Below are positions 7,588-18,183 of a stretch of DNA of 64,000 nt, piece by piece. Positions within the stretch are counted from its first letter, which is position 1, and every line of letters starts with the position of its first letter. Both the position numbers and the translations under genes were made by a program. The stretch is from assembly GCF_015680405.1 (NCBI RefSeq), contig NZ_JADLJS010000023.1, positions 1 to 64,000 on the forward strand, in the 5' to 3' direction. The notes under the pieces are model-generated. The model worked only from the letters and a program-made list of their open reading frames with translations, was not told the DNA's origin and did no database searches. Source of the stretch: Pseudomonas pudica (lineage in GTDB: Bacteria; Pseudomonadota; Gammaproteobacteria; Pseudomonadales; Pseudomonadaceae).

Positions 7588-8880
7588 TCAGTTCTGTGCC
7601 GCCACACTCGACTTGCCCTGGCGCGTCTCGATCTCGCCAATCAAGCGCTTGGCCAGTGCCGGGTAGTTTTCGTCGAAGTGGTGCCCCCCCGGCAGCTTCA
7701 GGCGTTCACCCACCGCAGTCTTGTCGGTGCAACCGCTCTCGTCGGTTTCTTCCACACCATACACGCACACCACCTTGGAAGCAGGCAGCCTGGCCATTTC
7801 CGGCCCGGTTGGCGCTTCCTGGCCTTCCTTGCCCAGCCAGCCTTCGACTTCGATCTCGAAGCTGCCGCTGCGGGCAAAGGCCAGCAACATCACCGCGTCG
7901 ATACGTTGCTGGTCCTCGGCCGGCAGGCGGTTGTAGATCGCCGGCAGCACGTCGGCACCGAATGAATAGCCGGTCAGCACGAAGCGCTTGGTGCCCCACT
8001 TCTGCCGGTAGTGCTGCATCAGCTCGGACAGGTCGGCGGCGCTTTGTTCCGGGGTCTTGTGCTGCCAGTAGTAGCGCAGCGTATCAATGCCGACCACCGG
8101 GTAACCAAGCTTGGCCATTTCGCCGGCCACGTCGCGGTCCAGGTCCCGCCAGCCGCCGTCACCGGAAAGGAACAGGGTGACCGTGTCGGTGGTCTGCCCG
8201 GCTGGTACCTCGACCACCGGGATGGCGAGGGCGTTGCCGTCGTGGCCGACCAGGGCCTGGGTCAGCTGGGCCTTGAGCACTTGTGGCAGGTGGATGTCAT
8301 AGTCGCTGATACTGGTTTCGGCATTGGCCTGGTCGCGTACGAAGGCGGCGCTGGCGTCATCCGGATTGTCGTTCCAGGCGACGTTCCAGTGGCCGTGGGC
8401 GGCCGACTTCGGCAGCGCTGCCTGGCAGCCGGGTTGTTCCAGGCTGAAGTCCACGGAAATTGCCCGCGCCTTGTCGTTGTTCTGGCTGGCCAGCCAGCGC
8501 CAGGCCTGGGCGGCACCAGGGCCGATACCGGCGACCAGGGTCGGTTTCTCTGGCAACTGGCCCATGGCCTGGTCCATGGCCTGTTGTTGCTTGCTGCAGT
8601 CGTTGGGCGGCAGGATCACCTGCACCAGTTGCGCTTCGCCAGCCTGGGCCAGGTCCAGCAGTTGCCTGTCGGTCAGCGCCTGGTCCTGGGGTACACCGAT
8701 GGCCACTCGAACCTTGGGGTGTACCCCAGGGGTCACACGGGTGATGTGGTTGTCATTGATGCTCAGTTGTTCCAGGTGCGCCTCGGGTGCCGGGCGCGTC
8801 CATAGCCAGAACGCCAGCGCGCCTCCCAGGGCGGATAAAAGCAGGGGCACCAGCAGGTACAGCCAAAAGCGTCGGGTCAT
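7588..8880 (-). CDS. AcvB/VirJ-type serine hydrolase, probable aminoacyl-phosphatidylglycerol hydrolase (PA0919-like)
   Basis: 430 residues. The N-terminal segment 5-27 is a membrane anchor, placing the enzyme in the periplasm. The C-terminal alpha/beta-hydrolase part has LFLSGDGGW (about 237-244), the nucleophile elbow GYSFGAD (304-310, Ser306) and a late His in PGGHHFDENY. In P. aeruginosa the homologue PA0919 hydrolyses alanyl-phosphatidylglycerol made by the adjacent synthase, and AcvB does the same for lysyl-PG in Agrobacterium (established). Here the ATG at 8880 shares its A with the synthase stop (TGATG), so the two are made together; a TTG one codon upstream is an alternative start. 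Substrate assigned by context. Confidence 0.85.
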   Translation of the reverse strand: MTRRFWLYLLVPLLLSALGGALAFWLWTRPAPEAHLEQLSINDNHITRVTPGVHPKVRVAIGVPQDQALTDRQLLDLAQAGEAQLVQVILPPNDCSKQQQAMDQAMGQLPEKPTLVAGIGPGAAQAWRWLASQNNDKARAISVDFSLEQPGCQAALPKSAAHGHWNVAWNDNPDDASAAFVRDQANAETSISDYDIHLPQVLKAQLTQALVGHDGNALAIPVVEVPAGQTTDTVTLFLSGDGGWRDLDRDVAGEMAKLGYPVVGIDTLRYYWQHKTPEQSAADLSELMQHYRQKWGTKRFVLTGYSFGADVLPAIYNRLPAEDQQRIDAVMLLAFARSGSFEIEVEGWLGKEGQEAPTGPEMARLPASKVVCVYGVEETDESGCTDKTAVGERLKLPGGHHFDENYPALAKRLIGEIETRQGKSSVAAQN

Positions 8881-11522
8881 CAACGTTTCACCAATCCAGT
8901 CAGGCCGCCTGCGATCAGGGCGGCGGTGTCGGCCAGTGCCACCAGCGGGTCGAGCCCGGCCGGCACGGCCATGTAGCGGGGTTCCCAGTCCGGTTGGAAC
9001 TTGTCCTTGAAGCGTCGAAGCCCCTGGAAGTTGTACAACTGCTCGCCACGGCGGAACACCATCGAGCCAAGGCGCTGAGTCAAGGGCGCGCCACGCCGCG
9101 GCTGCAGGCCGGAAAGCGGCACCATGCCCAGGCTGAAGCGGGCGTAGTCATGGCTTTTGTAGTGCAGGATCAGGCCGATCATCATGAACTCCATGGTCAG
9201 CTTCGGCGCCTCGGGGTGTGCACGCATCAGGTCGAGGCTGGCCAGTTCGTTGCCATGGGTTTCCAGCAGGTTGGCGAAAGCCACCGGGCGGCCCTGGAAG
9301 CGGATCAGGGCAATGCGGAAGTGCTGCAGATATTCAGGGCTGAAGCGCCCCAGCGAGAAGCCTTTCTCGCGCACATTCTTGCCGCCAAGCCAGGCGTCGG
9401 AGATTTCCTTCAGCTCTGCCAGCGGGGCATGCCCGGGTTCGTGAATTTCCAGGCTCAGGCCGTCACGGCCGCCGCGGTTCCAGGTGTAGCGCAGGTCCTT
9501 CATTTCCTTGCCCTTGGCTTCGAGGTCGAAGCGGCGCAAGTCGACCCGGGCTTCTTCGCCCAGCTTCAGTGCGGTCAGGCCGATGTCCATGTAGAACGGC
9601 AGGTTCTCGGCCCGCACCTGATAGAACACCGGGCGGGCATGGTGCAGGTCGCACAGGTCGCGGAACTGCCAGATCATCTCGGCACGCTCCTGGGCCGGGC
9701 CGATCGGGTCGTACAGGGCTACCAGGCTGCGACCGCGACGGGCGTACATCAGGAATGCGTTGTCGCGAGGGTGGAACAGCAGCGCCTTGTCGCCGGTCAG
9801 GGCCAGGCCGCCATCGGGCTGGTCGGAGGCCAGCAGAATACGGTTGGCACGCAGCAACTCTTCTTCGTCTGGCAGGTGGATCACCGGTGGTGCGGTGCGC
9901 AGCAGCCAGGTCAGGGCCACGGCCGCCAGCAGCACTGCGCTGCCCATGGCGGCGCGCAGGCCGCGCGGGGCATCGGCGTCGAGGGTGAACTGCCACCACA
10001 GCTGATGGCTGTAGGGCACATCCTGGTAGGCGAACAGCAACAACCACACCGATGCGCCGACCACACAGGCGCTGGCCACCAGAAACACCGGCGAGAACGG
10101 CAACTCGAGCAAACGGCTGGGGCGGTAGAAGGAACGGCGGAACAGAGCGAGCAGGGCGGCAGTGAAAGTCAGCAGGCAGGCCTCTTCCCAATCGAAGCCC
10201 TTGAGCAGCGACAGCAGGGCGCCGACCAGCAACAGCACGGTGGTCAGCAGCCAGGCGGCGGACAGGCGCCGGCGCAGGCCCTGGGCCAGCAGCAGGCAAA
10301 GCACGCCGATCAGGCTGGCGCCGAAATGCGAGGCATCGATAAGGCGGTGCGGCACCAGGAACCCCATGTGCTCCAGGCGGGTGTCGATCTCGGGCGTGGC
10401 CCCGGAGAACAGCAGCACCACCCCGGACAGGAACACCAGGATCGACAGGATCGGCGCGGCCAGCCCGGAAGCGGCCTTGATTGCCTGTTGCGCGAACAGC
10501 AGCCGTCGGGCCTCGTTGGCCAGCAGCAGCACGCAGGCCAGCAGCAGCGGCAGCACCACGTAGATCAGCCGATACAGCAGCAGGGCCGCTGCCAGTGGTG
10601 CCGCGCCGAGTTGGTCGGCAAAAGCCGCCAGCAGGATCGCTTCGAATACCCCGACGCCGCCCGGTACGTGGCTGAGCACACCTGCAGCCAAGGCCAGCAG
10701 GTACACCAGGACAAAGGCACCGAACGGTGGTGCTTCGGGCAGCAGCAGATACAGCACGGTGGCGGCAGCGGCGACATCCAGTGCGGTGATCAGCAATTGC
10801 AGGGCGGCCAGGCGTGCGCCCGGCAGGCGAAGCGTGCGGCGGCCCAGTTGTACCAGCAGGCTGTTGGCCAGTGGTTGCTCAGCCAAGCGTCGGCGGTACA
10901 ACCCGAACACCAGCACGCTGCATGCCAGCAGCACGGCTATTGAGGCACCCGCCAGCAAGCCAGGCGCCAAACCCAGTGCGGCAGACGCCGCCGGCAGGTC
11001 GCTCAAGGTCGCCAAGGCGGCCAGGGGCGGCAGCGCGCAGCCCAATGACAGGCTGGCAAAAACGGTCATCCGTGCAACTTCACCTGCGCCAACCCCCTGG
11101 CGTGCATACAGGCGATAGCGCACCGAACCGCCCGAAAGCATCGACAGGCCGATGGCGTTGCCGATGGCAAAGGCGCTGAAGCCGCCCAGCACCAGGCTGC
11201 TCACCGGCAGCTTCACGCCGGCATAGCGGCTGGCCGACCACTCGTAGCCCAGCAGGACAACGAAACCGAGCACGGTAGCCAGCAAGGCGCCAAGTAACGA
11301 CTGGGTCGGTACGCTGAGCATGGCATCGTGCAAGGCATAGATGTCCAATTCACTCAACAGGTGGCGGCAGGCGATCAAGGCCATGGTGAACAACACCAGG
11401 GTCACTGCCAGGCCGATCGGCTGGCGGTAGCGGCTCAAGCGTTCCAGCAAGGGCAGGCGTTGCACAGCACCGGGCAGCGCCGAGGCAAGCGGCACCGGTG
11501 GTTCGGGGTTGTGCGAAGTCAT
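8880..11522 (-). CDS. mprF: MprF-family aminoacyl-phosphatidylglycerol synthase (probable alanyl-PG synthase)
   Basis: 880 residues. An N-terminal flippase-like membrane domain of roughly 14 helices (to about residue 540) is followed by a cytosolic GNAT-like DUF2156 domain containing DEEELLRAN, DNAFLMYARRGRSLVALYDP and NLLETHGNELASLDLMR. MprF proteins use aminoacyl-tRNA to add Lys or Ala to phosphatidylglycerol and flip the product, lowering surface charge and sensitivity to cationic peptides and acid. The P. aeruginosa orthologue PA0920 is an alanyl-PG synthase (established), and the paired hydrolase makes the same specificity likely here. The start at 11522 leads the operon; its promoter must lie in 11523-11732, where no clear -35/-10 pair stood out. 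Confidence 0.9.
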   Translation of the reverse strand: MTSHNPEPPVPLASALPGAVQRLPLLERLSRYRQPIGLAVTLVLFTMALIACRHLLSELDIYALHDAMLSVPTQSLLGALLATVLGFVVLLGYEWSASRYAGVKLPVSSLVLGGFSAFAIGNAIGLSMLSGGSVRYRLYARQGVGAGEVARMTVFASLSLGCALPPLAALATLSDLPAASAALGLAPGLLAGASIAVLLACSVLVFGLYRRRLAEQPLANSLLVQLGRRTLRLPGARLAALQLLITALDVAAAATVLYLLLPEAPPFGAFVLVYLLALAAGVLSHVPGGVGVFEAILLAAFADQLGAAPLAAALLLYRLIYVVLPLLLACVLLLANEARRLLFAQQAIKAASGLAAPILSILVFLSGVVLLFSGATPEIDTRLEHMGFLVPHRLIDASHFGASLIGVLCLLLAQGLRRRLSAAWLLTTVLLLVGALLSLLKGFDWEEACLLTFTAALLALFRRSFYRPSRLLELPFSPVFLVASACVVGASVWLLLFAYQDVPYSHQLWWQFTLDADAPRGLRAAMGSAVLLAAVALTWLLRTAPPVIHLPDEEELLRANRILLASDQPDGGLALTGDKALLFHPRDNAFLMYARRGRSLVALYDPIGPAQERAEMIWQFRDLCDLHHARPVFYQVRAENLPFYMDIGLTALKLGEEARVDLRRFDLEAKGKEMKDLRYTWNRGGRDGLSLEIHEPGHAPLAELKEISDAWLGGKNVREKGFSLGRFSPEYLQHFRIALIRFQGRPVAFANLLETHGNELASLDLMRAHPEAPKLTMEFMMIGLILHYKSHDYARFSLGMVPLSGLQPRRGAPLTQRLGSMVFRRGEQLYNFQGLRRFKDKFQPDWEPRYMAVPAGLDPLVALADTAALIAGGLTGLVKR

Positions 11523-11732
11523 GGATTGCCCCGGCCTTGCAGCGCGAGGTGAGGGAAAAGTGTGGCCAAGTGAAAGTCCCTTAGGTGAACGTATCCAATG
11601 TTACTCCGGCCTCAAGCGTTTTCAGCCACTTGGCAGGGTTAAAGATAGTTCATCCTGGGAGCAACCTTTCAAGCCTGTAGGTTGGCTTAAAGGCGGAGAA
11701 ATGGGGACGACGTAAGTCGGGAGGGGAAAAGC

Positions 11733-11771
11733 AACAAACCCCGCGCTGCTGTTACACAGGCGGGGTTCGTT
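11733..11771 (-). terminator. Terminator after the downstream tRNA-fMet copy
   Basis: On the minus strand AACCCCGC pairs with GCGGGGTT around a loop of about 15 nt and is followed by TTGTTGC. It ends the transcript of the tRNA at 11782-11858. Confidence 0.75.
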
Positions 11772-11781
11772 CTGACGAATA

Positions 11782-11858
<77 letters not shown>

Positions 11859-11870
11859 TCAGTGGGGCGA

Positions 11871-11898
11871 ATTCTACAGTTTCCAGAATGGATGTCAA
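11871..11898 (-). promoter_or_regulatory. Sigma-70 promoter of tRNA-fMet copy 2
   Basis: Minus strand: TTGACA (11893-11898), 16-nt spacer, TAGAAT (11871-11876), 12 nt before the tRNA. The -35 is perfect and the -10 is a near-consensus match. Confidence 0.8.
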
Positions 11899-11952
11899 GC
11901 GCTAGTCGTTGATTTTTTTGAAATTTCTTTCAGCGCATTATTTGATGCAAAA

Positions 11953-11985
11953 GAAAAAGGCCACTGTGTGAACAGTGGCCTTTTC
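11953..11985 (-). terminator. Terminator after the upstream tRNA-fMet copy
   Basis: Minus strand: GGCCACTGT / ACAGTGGCC stem with a 4-nt loop region (TCAC) followed by TTTTTCTT. It separates the two tRNA units, so each copy is its own transcript. Confidence 0.9.
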
Positions 11986-11992
11986 TCGAATC

Positions 11993-12069
<77 letters not shown>

Positions 12070-12082
12070 CCTGTGAGATCGA

Positions 12083-12110
12083 ATTCTACGGATTTACCCG
12101 TGAGTGTCAA
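12083..12110 (-). promoter_or_regulatory. Sigma-70 promoter of tRNA-fMet copy 1
   Basis: Minus strand: TTGACA (12105-12110), 16-nt spacer, TAGAAT (12083-12088), 13 nt before the tRNA. The boxes and spacing are the same as for copy 2. Confidence 0.8.
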
Positions 12111-12252
12111 GCTTTTTTCTGAAAAAACCTTTCCTGTTCAAACTCTTAGCGTTTGAATATGGCGCGCAGCTCAGGCGCGACGGGGCTTTCAGGCCGATTA
12201 TCGACCAGTGCCGCGCACAGGCTGCATACCCCGAAGGCGCATGCGATACTAT

Positions 12253-12268
12253 CTGTATGAATTTACAG
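12253..12268 (+). promoter_or_regulatory. LexA (SOS) box of dinB
   Basis: CTGTATGAATTTACAG fits the CTG-N10-CAG LexA consensus with both half-sites intact, and ends 15 nt before the dinB start. This placement would block RNA polymerase until LexA is cleaved after DNA damage. Confidence 0.85.
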
Positions 12269-12283
12269 TGCTGACGGTCATTC

Positions 12284-13348
12284 ATGTCCTTGCGCAAGAT
12301 CATCCACGTCGACTGCGATTGCTTTTATGCCGCGATCGAGATGCGCGACGACCCGCGCCTGGCCGGGCGGCCCATGGCGGTGGGGGGCTCGGCCGACCAC
12401 CGTGGGGTGATCGCCACCTGCAACTATGAAGCGCGTGCCTATGGCGTGCGTTCGGCCATGTCGTCGCGGCACGCGCTGAAACTGTGCCCGGACCTGCTTA
12501 TCGTCAAGCCGCGCTTCGAGGCCTACCGTGAGGCCTCGCGGGAAATCCACACGATCTTCCGCGACTACACCGAGCTGATCGAGCCGCTGTCGCTGGACGA
12601 GGCCTACCTGGATGTGAGCGACAGCCAGTGGTACTCGGGCAGCGCCACGCGCATTGCCGAGGATATCCGTCGCCGGGTCGCACGCACCCTGCATATCACT
12701 GTCTCGGCCGGTGTGGCGCCGAACAAGTTCCTGGCCAAGATCGCCAGTGACTGGCGCAAACCCAATGGCCTGTTCGTGATTACCCCGGGCGATGTGGAGG
12801 CATTCGTCGCCGCCCTTCCGGTAGCCAGGTTGCATGGGGTGGGCAAGGTAACGGCAGACAAGCTGGCGCGGTTGGGTATCGAGACCTGCCTGGACCTGCG
12901 CGAATGGTCGCGCCTGGCGCTGGTGCGCGAGTTCGGCAGCTTTGGCGAGCGTTTGTGGGGGCTAGCGCGGGGTATCGATGAGCGTGCGGTGCACAATGAT
13001 AGCCGCCGGCAGTCGGTCAGCGTGGAAAACACCTACGACACCGACCTGCCGGACCTGGCCAGTTGCCTGGCACGGCTGCCCGAGCTGCTGGAAAGCCTGA
13101 ACGAGCGTATCGCCCGCATGGACAGCAGTTACCGGCCGGAAAAACCCTTCGTCAAGGTCAAGTTCCATGACTTCAGCCAGACCACCATGGAGCAGGCGGG
13201 GGCGGGCAGGGACCTGGAGAGTTATCGACAATTGCTGGGGCAGGCGTTTGCCCGTGGTGGCAAGCCGGTGCGCTTGCTGGGTGTAGGCGTGAGGTTGCGC
13301 GACTTGCGCGGGGCGCATGAGCAGCTGGAGCTGTTCCCGCCTAAATGA
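12284..13348 (+). CDS. dinB: DNA polymerase IV (DinB)
   Basis: 354 residues. Y-family translesion polymerase. Catalytic acids are visible as D10 in HVDCDCFY and D105-E106 in SLDEAYLDV; the thumb and little-finger domains follow; the C-terminus QLELFPPK is a beta-clamp binding motif of the QLxLF type. It copies past minor-groove damage and causes frameshifts under stress. The LexA box just upstream places it in the SOS regulon. Transcribed alone; the next gene converges on it 27 nt away. Confidence 0.96.
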   Translation: MSLRKIIHVDCDCFYAAIEMRDDPRLAGRPMAVGGSADHRGVIATCNYEARAYGVRSAMSSRHALKLCPDLLIVKPRFEAYREASREIHTIFRDYTELIEPLSLDEAYLDVSDSQWYSGSATRIAEDIRRRVARTLHITVSAGVAPNKFLAKIASDWRKPNGLFVITPGDVEAFVAALPVARLHGVGKVTADKLARLGIETCLDLREWSRLALVREFGSFGERLWGLARGIDERAVHNDSRRQSVSVENTYDTDLPDLASCLARLPELLESLNERIARMDSSYRPEKPFVKVKFHDFSQTTMEQAGAGRDLESYRQLLGQAFARGGKPVRLLGVGVRLRDLRGAHEQLELFPPK

Positions 13349-13375
13349 AAGGGGCCGCAAAGCAGCCCCAACGTG

Positions 13376-14329
13376 TTACTGCGCGCCTGGGTCGGCCACC
13401 AACCGGCCAGTGGCCTTGGTCAGCGACTGCAGAAACTCCTGCTGCAACTCCGGGTCGTTGCGCGTCAGTTCGATCAGGCTCTGTTCCATTTCACTGGCTT
13501 CCTCTTCCAGGCCCAGTTCGGACAAGCGCTTGACCCGGTGTACCCATTGGCCGACATCGTCATCTTCGAGGTCATCGAATATCAGTTCATGGGCTTCGAG
13601 CAGCTTGCTGCGCAGGGTGGCACTGACCAGCAGGCTGGCATTGCCACGTACCGCGTTGTCCTCGTCCAGCACCTGCAGATGCAGGGTACCGATGTGGTTG
13701 AGGTTCTGCTCGGAGAACGGGCTGTCGAGCAGGTTCAGGCGCAGCACGCCGTTCCTGTCGGTGGTCAGCTCGTGAGTCATCTTGCCGGCCTTGACCTCGA
13801 CCAGGCGCTCGCTCCAGGGCACGCTGGTAGATTCCTCGCGCTTGCCTTTCTGCACTTCGCTGATCCCGGCCAGGTTCTGCTGGGCACGGCCGTTGGACGG
13901 CACGTTCATGAACGGGTTGAGCCCGTCCACGCCGTAGCTGAGCCAGTCGTGGGTGATGCTTTCCGGCAGGTTGCCCAGGGCGAAGACATTGACCACGTTG
14001 GCACCCACGCCCGCCACCACGGCCACCGCACCCAGCGGGATCTCGTAGATCTCCCGCCAGGGTTGGTAAGGCGTGTAGCGGTCATAGCTGCGGGTGACTT
14101 CGTACTCGGTGACTTCGAAGCGTTTCTGCTCATGCACGCGCACACGTCGTTGCGGAAGCTCCATCACCTTCGGCTCGCCGACATCGATCTGCAGGGTGTG
14201 CTCGAGCAGTTTGCGCTCGACGCGCTCCTCATGGTCGCTGCGCTGGGACATCTGGTTGGCGCAGCCGCTGACGAGCAGGGCGCCGCACAGTGCGGCGCCC
14301 CCCAGGGGAAAGGTACTTCGCTTGAACAT
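13376..14329 (-). CDS. Predicted outer-membrane lipoprotein of unknown function (PA0957-like position)
   Basis: 317 residues from the ATG at 14329, preceded by GAGTG with 4-5 nt spacing; a GTG two codons upstream is possible. A lipobox LLVSGC puts the lipidated Cys at 23, and the next residues AN lack an inner-membrane retention Asp, so sorting to the outer membrane is expected. The mature part has a mixed alpha/beta look, a Gly/Ala/Val-rich stretch around 100-118 and an acidic C-terminus. It starts 20 nt after proS and is probably cotranscribed with it. I do not recognise a domain. Confidence 0.7.
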   Translation of the reverse strand: MFKRSTFPLGGAALCGALLVSGCANQMSQRSDHEERVERKLLEHTLQIDVGEPKVMELPQRRVRVHEQKRFEVTEYEVTRSYDRYTPYQPWREIYEIPLGAVAVVAGVGANVVNVFALGNLPESITHDWLSYGVDGLNPFMNVPSNGRAQQNLAGISEVQKGKREESTSVPWSERLVEVKAGKMTHELTTDRNGVLRLNLLDSPFSEQNLNHIGTLHLQVLDEDNAVRGNASLLVSATLRSKLLEAHELIFDDLEDDDVGQWVHRVKRLSELGLEEEASEMEQSLIELTRNDPELQQEFLQSLTKATGRLVADPGAQ

Positions 14330-14349
14330 GATCACTCGTGCATTGGTTA

Positions 14350-16065
<1,716 letters not shown>

Positions 16066-16166
16066 GGTGAGCCGTGTCGATTGCCTAAGACATTGAAATG
16101 ACCCCGCATTGTACGGGGGCGAAACGAAGGCGTACAGGATGCCCCAGGGCGTGACACTTGTCAGCC

Positions 16167-16200
16167 AAGAAAAAGCCCGGCGTGATCGCCGGGCTTTTTC
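16167..16200 (-). terminator. Terminator of the OprD-family gene
   Basis: AAAAAGCCCGGCG / CGCCGGGCTTTTT form a perfect stem around a TGAT loop. It lies 26 nt past the porin stop and is symmetrical in sequence. Confidence 0.9.
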
Positions 16201-16225
16201 AGGTGCGGGGCACTGCAAGCCAGGC

Positions 16226-17491
16226 TTACAGGATGCTCAGCGGGTACTCCACGATCAGGCGCAGTTCGTCGATCGATGGGGAATCGTAGTAAACGCCATC
16301 GGAAGAGCGGTAGGTGGCCTGACGTACGCGGAAGCTCAGGTCTTTCGCCGGGCCGCTCTGCAGTACGTACTTGATATCGACGTCGCGTTCCCATTCCTTG
16401 CCGTTGCTGGTGCCGGCGACGTTGGCGTCGGTACCGCGTACATAACGGGTCATGAAGGTCAGGCCCGGGATGCCGTATTCGGCGAAGTTCAGGTCGTAGC
16501 GAGCCTGCCAGGATTTCTCGTCTTCGGCGTTGAAGTCGGAACGGGCCACGGAGTTGGCCAGGAAGATGGTGCCGCCACCGTCGATGCCATAGCCATAGTC
16601 GCCGTCGCCGGTGACTTTCTGGTAGGCCAGGGTGAAGGTGTGAGCGCCGATGTTGTAGGCGCCCGACAGGCTGAACGCGCGGTTGTCCAGCTTGTCGCCA
16701 TCGAATGCGAGGTAATCGGCCGAGCCTTCGCTCTTGGTGTCATAGATGTTGAAGTCGAACACCAGGCCTTGTTTGTCCGAGATCGGCAGTGCCCAGTTGA
16801 CGTTGGCGTAGTACTTGCGCCAGTAGTCTTCGACCTTCGAGTAGTACAGGCTGGTGCTGAGGTTGTCGGTGAAGGCGTAGGTACCACCGACCACGTTGGC
16901 TTCCTTCAGGCCGAAGCTGTCGCGGTTGGTCTGCTCCTGGGCGGTCAGGCTGGTGAAGTGACCAGCATGCAGGGTCAGGCCCTCGATCTCGTTGCTGGTG
17001 ATCAGGGTGCCCTGAGCGATTTCTGGCAGCAGGCGGCTGTCGTCGGTAGCGAAGACCGGCAGTGCGGTGAACTGGTCACCCACTTTCAGCACGGTGTCGG
17101 AGATACGGAACTTAACCGCACCACCGCCCTTGGAGTAGTCATCCTGCGAACGGCCGTCGGAGCCGGTCGGGAACAGGCCGGTACCGGCGCGGCCCTTGCC
17201 GCTGTCCAGTTTCAGGCCGAGCATGCCGATGGCATCGACACCCACACCCACGGTGCCCTGGGTGAAGCCGGACTCGAAGGTGCCGAGGAAGCCCAGGCCG
17301 GTTTCTTCGCGACGGCTCTGGCCGCCTTCGTTGTTACGGAAGTCACGGCTGAAGTACAGCATGCGGGTCTTGACGTTCAGCTTGCTGTCTTCGATGAAAC
17401 CTTTGGACTCGTCCTGGGAAGAGGCCACTGCCAACTGCGAGGTCCCTGCCGCAACGGCCAGGGCGATCATGCTCCACTTCATCACGCGCAT
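16226..17491 (-). CDS. oprD: OprD-family outer-membrane porin
   Basis: 421 residues, the usual size for OprD/Occ porins. Signal peptide about 1-23 (cut near AVA-SSQ), then the OprD opening pattern with GFIEDSKLNVKTRMLYFSRD, numerous amphipathic strands and a C-terminal YPLSIL. Members take up basic amino acids, small peptides and, in P. aeruginosa OprD, carbapenems. The substrate of this one is not provable from sequence, although its neighbourhood (proS, dps, aspS) is that of P. aeruginosa oprD (PA0958). AAGGAG lies 9 nt before the ATG. A 690-nt non-coding region upstream suggests complex control. Confidence 0.92.
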   Translation of the reverse strand: MRVMKWSMIALAVAAGTSQLAVASSQDESKGFIEDSKLNVKTRMLYFSRDFRNNEGGQSRREETGLGFLGTFESGFTQGTVGVGVDAIGMLGLKLDSGKGRAGTGLFPTGSDGRSQDDYSKGGGAVKFRISDTVLKVGDQFTALPVFATDDSRLLPEIAQGTLITSNEIEGLTLHAGHFTSLTAQEQTNRDSFGLKEANVVGGTYAFTDNLSTSLYYSKVEDYWRKYYANVNWALPISDKQGLVFDFNIYDTKSEGSADYLAFDGDKLDNRAFSLSGAYNIGAHTFTLAYQKVTGDGDYGYGIDGGGTIFLANSVARSDFNAEDEKSWQARYDLNFAEYGIPGLTFMTRYVRGTDANVAGTSNGKEWERDVDIKYVLQSGPAKDLSFRVRQATYRSSDGVYYDSPSIDELRLIVEYPLSIL

Positions 17492-18183
17492 CGTGATTTG
17501 CTCCTTTGGTTTTTAGGAAGAGTACCGCTGCGTCCAAGTTTTCTAGTTATATGGGGCAGCTCTTTCTTGTTATGTCGGCGAAAATGTATAGCACGCAGAC
17601 TGTTGTTGGCGATATGGGTATAAACATCCTTTTCGGAACTTTTTCACCATGTCGCTTTTAGGTATTTCCATGTCGCAAATCACGCCCCGGTTTAAGGGCC
17701 GTACAACTCCAGCGCTGTTTCTTTCACCGTAACGAAGCTGTAACTACCGATTCCGGTTGCGGAAACTCCCTGGTAACCAATGCCGCTGTTGTTATTTGTC
17801 GCGTACACCTGCCGATGCAGATGTCGTGCCGACTTGGCGTGAAAGGAATGCAACAAGCGTGCTCAAAATTCGCAACGCTTCATGAAATTTTCACAAAACC
17901 TGCTACCGGGGGTCGGAAAGTGCCGTAAACACGGGGCGAGAGCCGCCTGGCGGGGTATTACAGTCAAGAATCATTAAAATTTGAAAAGCTGTCATGAAAG
18001 TCAATGTGTTACCGCAACTTGTTCATGCAGCGTCACCTGTGGGGTGGCAAGTGTGGTGCGAGGTGTGCCGGCAGCCTCATTTTGGTGCGAAAAGTAGCGC
18101 TGTGTTACCGGGAGCGTGCACGGTATCCTTGCAGGTCTGTTTTCCGCGTGACGCGGGTTGGTTCTGCCTGAAGGAGATTTGCC
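17492..18183. other. Long non-coding region between oprD and the HIT gene
   Basis: About 690 nt with no credible gene and a lower GC content than the flanks. It must hold the oprD promoter (-) and that of the HIT gene (+). On the minus strand AACAAGAA (17564-17571), 73 nt upstream of the oprD ATG, matches the AANAANAA motif bound by Hfq/Crc, but one short match is weak evidence. No tRNA, terminator or repeat pair was found. Confidence 0.5.

Noticed and set aside
8787..10943. 718-codon open frame antisense to mprF
   Set aside because: Gln/His-rich composition, no ribosome site and an exact antisense position; typical of GC-rich third-position bias.
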